From UBA8522 sp035528895 (GTDB lineage: Bacteria > Acidobacteriota > Aminicenantia > Aminicenantales > UBA8522): DNA of 48,044 nucleotides. Numbering within the stretch: the first letter of the stretch is position 1; the number at the start of each line of letters is the position of its first letter. The notes under the pieces were generated by a model. That model saw only the letters and a program-made list of their open reading frames with translations, was not told the DNA's origin and made no database searches. Location: positions 1-48,044 of the forward strand of contig DATKXS010000108.1 in NCBI GenBank assembly GCA_035528895.1. Reading direction: 5' to 3'. Shown piece by piece: positions 24,588-34,904 of this stretch. A program made the position numbers and the translations under genes.

Positions 24588-25441
24588 ATCAACTCCCGGG
24601 TGGCGGCGTCCAAGCTATCGGGATCGAAGCGGACGAGCGAGAGCTCGGGTCCGTCGTGAGCGGCTGAGAAGCAGTGAGTACGGCCGATCCGGTCGCGCCA
24701 GGAGCCGGAAACCCTGGCCGATTCATGCACATGGCCGTGAAGAGTCAGGAGCGGCTGGCGGGCTTTGATGAACTGGCGGACGGCGATGCTGCCGAGATGG
24801 CAATCGAGAGGGACATGATCGATCATCTTCCCTCCCCGAGCCGACAAGTCGAGCTTGGTTTGGTAGGGGGGTGTGTGGAAGAGGATAATCGCTCTGGCCA
24901 TGTCTTGGTTCTCGGTGAACCGGTCCAGATCATCTTTGATCGTCAGATATTTGATTTCTTGCTCAGAGAGGGGATAGGTCCGCCATCCCTCCTCGGGTGA
25001 GACGGCGTCCGGGTCGGTATAACGGGACACGTCGTACCGTTCCCAGTCTTTCAGGAGAAACGGCGTCGGGGGAACATAAGCATAGCCGTAGATGGTGAAT
25101 TCTCCAAACCCGACTCGGCGCTGATGGATATACTCCCAGACACCGCGGGCCGCCGCATCCAGGACCGCTGCTTCTTCAATCCGGGCATCGTCATTGCCCA
25201 TGATCAGGAAGACCCGCGGATAGGCCTCCCCAAGCTCCCGGCGCAATTCCAGAAGATTCTTAACCAGGAAATCATTGATGAAATCCCGATGCGGAAAATC
25301 CAGAGTCTCATGGGCCTGCCACGCATGGGGGAGAAAGTCGCCGCCGATGAACACGGCCTCGGGCTTTTCCCGGAGGACCGCCTCAAAAAGCGTCTGATAA
25401 CGGCCTACCCTGCCGTGGAGGTCGGAGACAAAGAAGGTCAT
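24584..25441 (-). CDS. Calcineurin-like metallophosphoesterase
   Basis: A 285-residue predicted phosphoesterase with all family metal-site motifs in order: SDLHG (near 6), GGDF (near 35), MGNDD (near 80), ILFHTPPY (near 205) and LHGHVHES (near 245). It may act on phosphoesters, nucleotides or cyclic nucleotides; the substrate cannot be told. I start it at the ATG at 25441 (MTFFVSDLHG). A GTG at 25489 with an AGGGG 8 bases upstream would add 16 residues. Its stop codon overlaps that of the convergent fusion protein gene in a shared CTAG. It lies between two halves of the PpdK-like cluster. Confidence 0.85.
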   Translation of the reverse strand: MTFFVSDLHGRVGRYQTLFEAVLREKPEAVFIGGDFLPHAWQAHETLDFPHRDFINDFLVKNLLELRRELGEAYPRVFLIMGNDDARIEEAAVLDAAARGVWEYIHQRRVGFGEFTIYGYAYVPPTPFLLKDWERYDVSRYTDPDAVSPEEGWRTYPLSEQEIKYLTIKDDLDRFTENQDMARAIILFHTPPYQTKLDLSARGGKMIDHVPLDCHLGSIAVRQFIKARQPLLTLHGHVHESARVSGSWRDRIGRTHCFSAAHDGPELSLVRFDPDSLDAATRELI

Positions 25442-25454
25442 GGACACAGGGAGA

Positions 25455-25483
25455 ATGATAGCGAAAAACCGAGGAAGCGACAA
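25455..25483 (-). promoter_or_regulatory. Candidate promoter of the phosphoesterase gene
   Basis: On the minus strand TTGTCG (25478-25483), 17 bp, TATCAT (25455-25460). It would start transcription only about six bases before the ATG at 25441, another near-leaderless message if that start is right. Confidence 0.4.
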
Positions 25484-25523
25484 CTCCACCGAATTCGCCC
25501 CTGAGAACGCTCAAAGAAGGGGG

Positions 25524-26246
25524 CTAGGGACCTTCGCCCACGTTGAACTTGTAGCCGACTCCGCGCACGGTCTGGATATACCTTTTGGCCTTGCCGAGCT
25601 TCTTCCGGAGGCCGGTCAGATGATAATCGACGACACGCTCGGTGATCGGGTAACCGTCTTCTCGGACATTGTCGAGGATTCGAGACCGGGTAAAAACCTG
25701 GTTGGGCTTGCCCGCAAGAAGGGCAAGAATCTCGAATTCCGTCTTGGTCAGGACGATCTTCCGGCCGCCCGCTAAGACTTCGTATGCCCCCCGGTTGATC
25801 ACCAAGCCGTCGATTTCCAGCGTCGTTTTTTGATCGCCTGCCGACTGGACCCTCCTCCTCAGAAGGGCCTGGATGCGGGCCAACAGGACCTGTGGCTCAA
25901 AAGGCTTCGTAACGTAATCGTCAGCATAATCCTTCAGGCCGGCGACGATATCCTCCATCCGTTTCTTGGCCGTCACCATGATGACCAAGATCTCGGAGGT
26001 GTTGGGATCTTTTTTCAGGATGCCGCAGACTTTATGGCCGTCGATTCCCGGGAGCAGGAGGTCCAGGAGGATGAGGTCCGGCTTCTCCCTCCTCACCAGC
26101 TCCAGGGCTTCCTCTCCTGTCTGGGCGCAGAGGACCTCATAGCCTTCTCGCCAAAGGATGAAAGACAGGCTTTTCTGAAGGTTGATGTCGTCCTCGACGC
26201 AAAGAATCCTGGCTTTGTGGTGGATGTCTTCGTCTGCTGATTTCAT
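25524..26246 (-). CDS. OmpR-family response regulator, no adjacent kinase
   Basis: A 240-residue two-domain regulator. The receiver (residues ~12-130) has the acidic pair in CVEDD, the phospho-acceptor Asp in ILLDLLLPG near 62, a Thr/Ala switch in MVTAKK and the Lys in VTKPFE near 112. The winged-helix DNA-binding domain (about 145-235) ends in RYIQTVRGVGYKF, the OmpR hallmark. No histidine kinase gene is in the window, so this is an orphan regulator. Its partner may be distant, or may be one of the unusual PpdK-like or receiver proteins around it. It has its own promoter-like sequence. The phosphoesterase start lies about 80 bases downstream. Confidence 0.93.
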   Translation of the reverse strand: MKSADEDIHHKARILCVEDDINLQKSLSFILWREGYEVLCAQTGEEALELVRREKPDLILLDLLLPGIDGHKVCGILKKDPNTSEILVIMVTAKKRMEDIVAGLKDYADDYVTKPFEPQVLLARIQALLRRRVQSAGDQKTTLEIDGLVINRGAYEVLAGGRKIVLTKTEFEILALLAGKPNQVFTRSRILDNVREDGYPITERVVDYHLTGLRKKLGKAKRYIQTVRGVGYKFNVGEGP

Positions 26247-26270
26247 CCCGGACTTTGCCCCGAGTATTTC

Positions 26271-26298
26271 ATTTTAACGAAAACCAAACAAAAAGCAA
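26271..26298 (-). promoter_or_regulatory. Candidate promoter of the response regulator gene
   Basis: On the minus strand TTGCTT (26293-26298), 16 bp, TAAAAT (26271-26276), within an AT-rich patch. The small hairpin GCCC-TCT-GGGC followed by TTTCT, just upstream, could end the preceding operon. Confidence 0.5.
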
Positions 26299-26365
26299 AC
26301 GGAATCAAAATAGTCGGCCGGAGAAAGCCCAGAGGGCAGTTATCGTCGGGCGGGGTGAGAAAATA

Positions 26366-27808
26366 TCAGAGGGGCGAATCTCGCTCTCGGTAAACCGTAA
26401 TCCATTTATCGACAATCTCGACCAGGCTTTGACGCAGTTCAGTCCCGCTGCCATGGATGGGGCGGAGCTCCTCGGCCAGCTCGGGACAGCCCCGGCGGTC
26501 AAGCCAGGAAGAGATGATGTCGTTATCGGAGTAAGGCTGAATTTTCTCCGGCGCCAGGGAGCGAAGGGCCGCCAGGAGATCGGGCAGGTTAAAGACCTTC
26601 TTTCCTCCCATGGCCAGTGGGGTCCGGTCCAGGCGCGCTATCTCGACCTGCAGGTTCCTCTTGAGAAGGGTAATGAGCGCGCGGCCTCGGCTTCTCCTGG
26701 GGCGCAGCCTGTCCCCCAGCTCCCGGTAGCTGTGCATGTAGAGCCAGGTCGAAAACTTGTCCTTGTCACCGTAGTTTTCCAGCATTTGGCGCAGTCGGCG
26801 GGCCTCCTCGGTGTCCTTTTCTGCGTCAAGAAGGATCCCGCAGATCTCCCTGATATTCCTGGCCCGCCGGAGCTCCCGGCCGTCATCATCGGAGAGGAAG
26901 AAGTCTCCCATCCCAGTGAAGTTGAGGATGTACGCTTTGAGCTTCTCGAGGCTCCCAGGATCCCCCTTGGGAAGGACGAAGCCCAGGCCTTGAAGTTCAT
27001 GGGCTTCTTTTGCTTTGGAGGCGATAATCACGGGAATACGGGGAAAGTGCTTGTTCACCAACCGGATGAGGTCACGGCCGGCGCCGCTCTGAAGTTCGTT
27101 TCCTTTGGGGAAGAAGATGTCCGTAATCAGGCAAACGACATCGTCCCCGTGACCCCGGGGGAGCCGGCTCTCGGCGCTGATCTTGGACTCCTCTTCGACC
27201 CCGAAAAGAAAACTGAGGCTTTCCTCGTAGGTCCTGGTGATCATGACGTCAGCGCGCTGGCCGATGATCGCATACAGCACCGGAAGGAATTGGGAAAACC
27301 AGCGCGGCTCGTCGTCTACAATATGGAAAATGAACCGTCTGAGGCTGGAGTGTTTTTTGATGTTGAGCAGGTCCTCCGCCGCCCGGACGGCCGGCAGGAC
27401 GATGCTTTCGGGGGGAAAGGCGTCCCGGTTGACGGCGAAGACGAGGTCGGCGCCGGCCGCATAGGGATACTTCTGCCAAGCCGCTTGAGGGGGTGCGTAT
27501 TGGATGTACGGCTGGAACGATAAAAGGACAAAAATCGAGTCCTGACTCCGGGCGTGCAGCTTTTTGGCATCGAGGATGGCGAGGCCGGTATCATCGAAGA
27601 GGAAGACCGACGGTTCTCCGGAGGCGGCGACCAGCACCGACTGGGGATCAGGGAGGACCTCCGTACTTAACCACGGCATCTTCTGGTCCAGGACCTTCCT
27701 GGACTCACGGACCTGGGCGTCGGCCGCAAAAAAGTACGCCCGCTTGATCTTGACGGGGTTGATGATCCGGGGGATGAACTCGTATTCCCGGGAAGCGCGC
27801 CTAGCCAT
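26366..27808 (-). CDS. Double receiver-like protein with C-terminal DUF5752-like region
   Basis: A 480-residue cytoplasmic protein. Residues ~20-150 look like a degenerate receiver (RAYFFAADAQ in place of the acidic pair, then SVFLFDDTGLAIL). Residues ~160-300 form a more complete receiver: FHIVDDEP with the acidic pair, CLITDIFFPKG with the acceptor Asp near 229, and VLPKGD with the Lys near 278. A helical middle follows. The tail (FNLPDLLAALRSL near 404, then NDIISSWLDRRGCPELAEEL near 430) resembles the DUF5752-type region found beside PEP-synthase-like proteins; I recall this family only roughly. It has no DNA-binding domain. Its ATG overlaps the stop of PpdK-like copy 3 by 8 bases, so the two are made together. 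Confidence 0.75.
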   Translation of the reverse strand: MARRASREYEFIPRIINPVKIKRAYFFAADAQVRESRKVLDQKMPWLSTEVLPDPQSVLVAASGEPSVFLFDDTGLAILDAKKLHARSQDSIFVLLSFQPYIQYAPPQAAWQKYPYAAGADLVFAVNRDAFPPESIVLPAVRAAEDLLNIKKHSSLRRFIFHIVDDEPRWFSQFLPVLYAIIGQRADVMITRTYEESLSFLFGVEEESKISAESRLPRGHGDDVVCLITDIFFPKGNELQSGAGRDLIRLVNKHFPRIPVIIASKAKEAHELQGLGFVLPKGDPGSLEKLKAYILNFTGMGDFFLSDDDGRELRRARNIREICGILLDAEKDTEEARRLRQMLENYGDKDKFSTWLYMHSYRELGDRLRPRRSRGRALITLLKRNLQVEIARLDRTPLAMGGKKVFNLPDLLAALRSLAPEKIQPYSDNDIISSWLDRRGCPELAEELRPIHGSGTELRQSLVEIVDKWITVYRERDSPL

Positions 27809-29468
27809 TCTCCGTGACCACCTGGCAGCGTTGGTTTAAGGAATCCGCATACACTGTGACGGGGCGAGGAAAGGCCAACACCGAAAGCGCCGACTCTGGA
27901 TGAGTTCCGGAGAAAAGCCACGGGTCGAAGGTATCAAGCTGCGGCGTGACATAACCGTAGATGATATTGTTGCTCATCAGGTTGGTCAAGAAATGGGTGC
28001 CCTGGGTCCCGTACATCCGGGTCTGGAGTCTCTTCTGATCCTCGTCGAACCCACCCTGAATCATGTACAGGAAATGGCTGCCGTAGACGCCCCCGGTGAG
28101 GCTCCCTTCTTCGGGCAGGGGCTCGGACCGCCCGGCCACGTCCACTCCGTATTCGAAGATCGCCGCCGCCTGATCGACATCCTTGAACTCGACAAAGATG
28201 CCCCAATCCGGGTTCTTGCTGCCCAGACGGCCGGGAACGACCAAGATGTATTTCTCGCCGCGGCCCTGCATCTCCCGGTTGACATCGACGATCCGCTTTC
28301 TGACCGCCGCCTGCATATCTCTTGAATAGAGGAAAGGAGACACGACGACCGCAAACCGGATGTCCCTCTTGACTCCATGTCCCTGGGCGTTATTGACCGA
28401 GAGATACGTGCGAAGGATCTGCCGGGGAACGGGGAGCGCGTCGAACCGAAGTTCGGGGAGCTCGGTCAGCTGGACGATGTGAAAGGTTCCCTGTCTGTTC
28501 TCCTTTTGGGAGAAGTCGAGGTTGAAGACAAACTCAATCTGGAAATGGGAGGAGACGCGGGCAGAGATGGTCTCCATGATCTCGCCCAGGGTTGTCTTGA
28601 ACCCGAAGTGGTTGTTCTGGATGAGCTCTTCGATTGTGATCAGGTTGTTCTGGATCCCCAGAAGTCGGATCTTATGAAAATTGGCGAACCGCACGTGCAG
28701 CTTCCTCATCGTCTCCAGTTCTTCCCCCTTGAGGTCTCTGTTCCTGGTCATGTCAAGAGCATAAAAATACTGTTGGCCTGTCCCGATCTTCAGGAGATCG
28801 AGGGGGATCGGGTTGCGGATGGTGGCCATGGAGATGACGGGAAAATCATCCAATACCGTGGCGTAGCCGTGGCCGAAGGCGATCCGGGCAAATCCCTCCT
28901 TGGGATTCTGGTTCTTCAGGGCATGGGGAAAAAAGGAGCTCGCCACGCCGGAAATATAGGGATAATAAACCGGGCCAGCGAGCGTGTCGTCGAAGAGTCC
29001 CGGAATGGGGTTGATGACGATGGCCATCTTTTCCCGGCTTTCGGGCGGCTGCTTCCGGCGGAAGTCGTCATAGATATGTCCTATTGCCAGGACAGCCTGA
29101 GCCACGCGGACCTTCGGGTCGGGATGGTTGTTGGGCAACATAAAGGTGGCGTTCTCGCCCGCATGAACCGGGCCGATGCCGGCTGTCGCGCGGCCCGCCT
29201 CATTCGTGGCCGACGAGCGTATACCCAGGGGGATTTCCCCGAGTTCGTCGATAATCGAAGTGACCTGGAGAAGCTCCTGCTCCCCGAGCCTGCAGTTGTT
29301 CTCCAGGTACCGGTCATAGAAATCCGTGGCCAGGATGCACGTCTTGAGCTTACCGGCCTTCAGGAGGGAAATCTCGTTGATCCTGATGAGCCCGGCTCCC
29401 TTCCCTCCCGGCGCCCCCGACCCAAAGACTTTGACGTCGCCTTCTTTCTCGGTGATCGGGATGCTCAT
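27801..29468 (-). CDS. PpdK/PEP-synthase N-terminal domain protein, degenerate (copy 3)
   Basis: A 555-residue relative of copies 1 and 2. It has GAPGGKGAGL near residue 22 and PLGIRSSATNEAG near 82, where the usual E-D after R-S-S is altered. ISGVASSFFPHAL and AFGHGYATVLDDF follow. Where the others have the nucleotide-site Q-x-R-P, this one reads FHIVQLTELPEL, so the Arg is lost. The C-terminal block is present in a diverged form (VVPGRLGSKNPDWG near 413, YGSHFLYM near 461). No phospho-His or PEP barrel is present. It may bind but not hydrolyse nucleotide. Start ATG 29468 has AAGGG upstream and a good promoter. It is the first gene of a two-gene operon with the double-receiver protein. Confidence 0.85.
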   Translation of the reverse strand: MSIPITEKEGDVKVFGSGAPGGKGAGLIRINEISLLKAGKLKTCILATDFYDRYLENNCRLGEQELLQVTSIIDELGEIPLGIRSSATNEAGRATAGIGPVHAGENATFMLPNNHPDPKVRVAQAVLAIGHIYDDFRRKQPPESREKMAIVINPIPGLFDDTLAGPVYYPYISGVASSFFPHALKNQNPKEGFARIAFGHGYATVLDDFPVISMATIRNPIPLDLLKIGTGQQYFYALDMTRNRDLKGEELETMRKLHVRFANFHKIRLLGIQNNLITIEELIQNNHFGFKTTLGEIMETISARVSSHFQIEFVFNLDFSQKENRQGTFHIVQLTELPELRFDALPVPRQILRTYLSVNNAQGHGVKRDIRFAVVVSPFLYSRDMQAAVRKRIVDVNREMQGRGEKYILVVPGRLGSKNPDWGIFVEFKDVDQAAAIFEYGVDVAGRSEPLPEEGSLTGGVYGSHFLYMIQGGFDEDQKRLQTRMYGTQGTHFLTNLMSNNIIYGYVTPQLDTFDPWLFSGTHPESALSVLAFPRPVTVYADSLNQRCQVVTENG

Positions 29469-29480
29469 CTTGCCCTTTTT

Positions 29481-29509
29481 ATATTAGGACAAGCCTGTTT
29501 TTTAGTAAA
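29481..29509 (-). promoter_or_regulatory. Promoter of the PpdK-like copy 3 / receiver operon
   Basis: On the minus strand TTTACT (29504-29509), 17 bp, TAATAT (29481-29486). The leader to the ATG at 29468 is very short. The rest of the gap to 29657 has no gene. Confidence 0.6.
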
Positions 29510-29657
29510 GGATCGGAGGGCGGGCGAGATGAGGAACCCGCCAAACGATTGGCGAAAGCCACGCTGGGTCCCGTTAGAGTTCAGGTCGATGGCCAGCCCA
29601 GCGATAATACGCAGCCGCACGGGTAGGCGATCAGAACGAGCGAAAAGTCGATGGGCT

Positions 29658-31730
<2,073 letters not shown>

Positions 31731-31757
31731 TGAATCACCTCCCGAACTTACGAAACG

Positions 31758-31787
31758 CTTATAGCACACCCCCCCGTCTCTCGTCAA
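31758..31787 (-). promoter_or_regulatory. Promoter of the S9 peptidase gene
   Basis: On the minus strand TTGACG (31782-31787), 18 bp including a G-run, TATAAG (31758-31763). It lies between the end of the RND operon and the peptidase start, so the peptidase can be expressed on its own. Confidence 0.6.
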
Positions 31788-31831
31788 AAAGGCGTTTTCA
31801 GCCATCGCCGGACCGACTAAACAGCTTCTGC

Positions 31832-34800
31832 TCAACCTGCCTTGCGCCGGCGCACCATCAGGTAATAGATCGTCGGGGTAGCGATGAGGGAGAGAAGGAC
31901 CGATATGCAGAGAGCTCCGATGACCGCGATGGCCAGAGGCTTCAGCATGTCAGCGCCCGAACCGATGCCGTAGGCCAAAGGCAGCATCCCGAGGGCAGCG
32001 GCCATCGACGTCATCAGGACCGGCCTCAGCCTCCGCCGTCCCGACCGGACTAACGCCTCGCCTAGATCCAACCCTTGGGCCTGGAGCTCCTTGACAAAAT
32101 CGAGCATCAGGATCCCGTTCTTGGCGACGATGCCGACCCCGATGATGGCCCCCAGCAGCGAGACGACGTTGAGGGAGGTCCCCGTGATCCATAAGGCGAG
32201 GACGGTGCCGAACATGGCCAGGACCGCGCCGAAGACGATGGCCAAGGGCTCCGAGAACGAGCCGAACTCAAGGAGAAGGACAGTGAAAACGAGGAAGACG
32301 GCCATCAGCAGGACGATCATCAGGTTGCGGAAGGAATCCCGCTGCTGTTCGTAGAGGCCGCCGTACTCGATGGCTCCCGGCGGAATGGATTTGTCCTTGC
32401 TTAAAACGTCGCGGATCTCGGCCATGGCGCTCCCCAGGTCGCGGCCCTCAAGCCTGGCCGTGATGGCCACGTCCTGCCGCGAGTCTTCGCGCCGGAGCTC
32501 AAGCTGGCCGGGCTCTTCTGTGATATCCACCACCTGCGAGAGCTTGACGAGAGTTCCATCCGGTGTTCGCAACGGGAGTTCGCGCAGGCTCGCCAGCCGG
32601 TCGAGGCGCGACGGGTCAACCTTGACCCGGATCGCGACCACCCGGTCGCCCTCGAGGACGGACGAAGCCGTCTGTCCCAGCATGGCCGTGTTGGCAGCCG
32701 CGGCAACGTCGTTCGCCGTCAGGCCAAACCGCCGCGCGTCCGGCAATCGCAAACGGAGGCTGATCGTCGGCCCGGTATAAACCAGCCCGTTGAACACGTC
32801 CACAACGCCCCTGATCTTTTTGATCGTTTCCCCAACTTCGGGCGCTTTTTTCTCAAGCCAGGTCTGATCTGTTGAAAACAATTTCACTTCGATGGGTTGG
32901 GGGGCCCACATGAGGTCGCCGATCAGATCGCCCAGGATGCCGGGGAATTCCCAGGTCAGACCCGGCAGTTCCGTGTTGAAACGCCTCCGCAATTCGGAGA
33001 TGACGTCCGCGGTTTTCCGCTTGCGGTCGTTTTTCAGCTTGACCAGAAAATCACCCGTGTTCGGCTCGGCGATGGACAGGGCCAACCTCGCCCCGGTGCG
33101 GCGCGAATAGCTGGCCAGCTCCGGGACCGTCCGCAAGATTTTCTCCGCCTGCAACAGCTGGCGGTGAGTTTCCGCGAGGCTCGTCCCGGAGGGCGTGAAG
33201 TAATCAATGACGAATCCACCTTCATCCATAGGCGGCAGGAATTCGCTCTCGAGACCTTTGTAAAGGAGAATCGCCAGGAGCATGACGCCAGCACAGACCC
33301 CGATAGTCAGCCCCGGCCGTTTGAGCGCGGCCCGCACCCCCGTCTCGTAGGCCCCGATAACGCGCCGCAGCAACGGACCGCCGTGCTCCTCGCGGAGGCC
33401 TGCCGGCTCGCCCTTACGGGACCGGAGCAGCCAGGCGGCCAGGGAAGGCGTCAAGGTAACGGCCAGGGCCAAAGACGTCAGCAGGGCGACGACCATGGTC
33501 AGGGCCAGGGCGCGAAAGAAAACGCCGGTGATTCCTTCGAGAAACGCCAGGGGGATGAATACGACGACGGGCGTCAGGGTCGAGCCGACGAGCGGCCGGA
33601 AAATCTCACCGATGCCGTCCCGGATGGCCTCCAAACGCGGCTTTCCGGCTGTCCGTTTCGTATGGATCGCCTCCACCACGACGATCGCGTCATCGATGAC
33701 AAGACCGATGGCCGCGGCGATGCCTCCCAGGGTCATGAGGTTGAATGTCATTCCGGCTATTTTCATCGCCAGGAGCGTGACCAGGACCGTGACGGGGATG
33801 ACCAGCGTGGCCACCAGCGTCGTTCCCCAATTTTTCAGGAAAAAGTACAAGATGACCACGGAGAGGATCAGGCCGAAGAGGATCGCTTCCCAGACGCTCT
33901 CGACCGAGGCGCGGACGATCTCGGATTGATCATAGAAAAAAGCGAGCTTCATGTCCGGGGGCAATTCCCGCTTCAGCTCGGCCAATTGTCCTTTCAGGAC
34001 CTTGGCAATGTCGAGGGTGCTCCCGTCGGGTTGGCTGCGGACGTTGAGCAGGACCGCGTTTTCTCCGTCGGCGGTCACGATATTGAAAACGGGCTCAGGT
34101 CCTCGCTCGACGCGGGCGAAATCGCGCACGCGGACCGGGTGTCCGTTGATGACCGTCACCGGGAAGCTTTCGATGTCCCGGATCGAATGCAGGCGCCCGT
34201 CGACTACGGTCAGATAGAGCGTGTGGTTCTCCTCATGCATGCCGGCCGAGGCCACGAAATTATTATTGGTCAGGGCCTCCGTAACCTGGGAAAGGGAAAG
34301 CCCGGCGGCGCCGAGCCGGAGCGGATCGACCACGATGTGATATTCGGGCGTCCGGCCGCCGACGAGGTCCACGCGGGCGACGCCCGGTATCCTCAGGAAG
34401 CGGAGCTTGAGATTATAGCGCGCCGTCTCCCAAAGTTCGGTGATGCTGCGCGCGCTGCTGGTGAGACTGACCCCGAGTATGGGGAAGGCCGAAAAGGTCA
34501 GCCGGAAGACTGAGGCCTCGACCGTCGTGGGCAGCGCGGCGCGAATCTGAGATAACCGACTGAGGACGTAGAGCTCCGACTGGATCATATCCACGTTCCA
34601 AGTGAAAAAGACGCTGATCTCGGCCGCGCCTCGGCCCGTTGTCGAACGGATCGTGACGACGCCGCGGATGTCTTTCATCGCTTCTTCGATGGGCCGGGTG
34701 ATGGTCGCCATCATCTCGTCGGCCGGCATGACGCCGTTGTCCACGAGAAGTACGACACGGGGAAAGTTGGTCTGCGGGAAGACCGAAGAAGAGATGGTCA

Positions 34801-34900
34801 GGGCCGAGAAGGCGCCGGCCAGGCACAGGGCGGCACAAATGAACACGATCGAAATCGAGTGCCGCGTGGCGAACTGTCCTAGGGCCGAGTGCTTGCTCAT
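31832..34900 (-). CDS. RND-family efflux pump, inner-membrane subunit
   Basis: A 1022-residue pump of the AcrB/HAE1-like type that drives export with the proton gradient. It has the first helix after MSKHSALGQFATRHSISIVF, two large periplasmic loops, and helix 4 with IGLVIDDAIVVVEAIH, whose two Asp are the proton-relay residues. TLTPVVVFIPLAFLEGITG and a matching second half with VGIVAKNGILMLDFV follow. The substrate is not clear; the helix 4 DD pair points to organic compounds rather than to heavy metals. I chose the ATG at 34900, four bases after the adaptor stop; an ATG 15 codons earlier is possible. It is the last gene of a three-gene operon. Confidence 0.93.
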   Translation of the reverse strand: MSKHSALGQFATRHSISIVFICAALCLAGAFSALTISSSVFPQTNFPRVVLLVDNGVMPADEMMATITRPIEEAMKDIRGVVTIRSTTGRGAAEISVFFTWNVDMIQSELYVLSRLSQIRAALPTTVEASVFRLTFSAFPILGVSLTSSARSITELWETARYNLKLRFLRIPGVARVDLVGGRTPEYHIVVDPLRLGAAGLSLSQVTEALTNNNFVASAGMHEENHTLYLTVVDGRLHSIRDIESFPVTVINGHPVRVRDFARVERGPEPVFNIVTADGENAVLLNVRSQPDGSTLDIAKVLKGQLAELKRELPPDMKLAFFYDQSEIVRASVESVWEAILFGLILSVVILYFFLKNWGTTLVATLVIPVTVLVTLLAMKIAGMTFNLMTLGGIAAAIGLVIDDAIVVVEAIHTKRTAGKPRLEAIRDGIGEIFRPLVGSTLTPVVVFIPLAFLEGITGVFFRALALTMVVALLTSLALAVTLTPSLAAWLLRSRKGEPAGLREEHGGPLLRRVIGAYETGVRAALKRPGLTIGVCAGVMLLAILLYKGLESEFLPPMDEGGFVIDYFTPSGTSLAETHRQLLQAEKILRTVPELASYSRRTGARLALSIAEPNTGDFLVKLKNDRKRKTADVISELRRRFNTELPGLTWEFPGILGDLIGDLMWAPQPIEVKLFSTDQTWLEKKAPEVGETIKKIRGVVDVFNGLVYTGPTISLRLRLPDARRFGLTANDVAAAANTAMLGQTASSVLEGDRVVAIRVKVDPSRLDRLASLRELPLRTPDGTLVKLSQVVDITEEPGQLELRREDSRQDVAITARLEGRDLGSAMAEIRDVLSKDKSIPPGAIEYGGLYEQQRDSFRNLMIVLLMAVFLVFTVLLLEFGSFSEPLAIVFGAVLAMFGTVLALWITGTSLNVVSLLGAIIGVGIVAKNGILMLDFVKELQAQGLDLGEALVRSGRRRLRPVLMTSMAAALGMLPLAYGIGSGADMLKPLAIAVIGALCISVLLSLIATPTIYYLMVRRRKAG

Positions 34901-34904
34901 CCGT

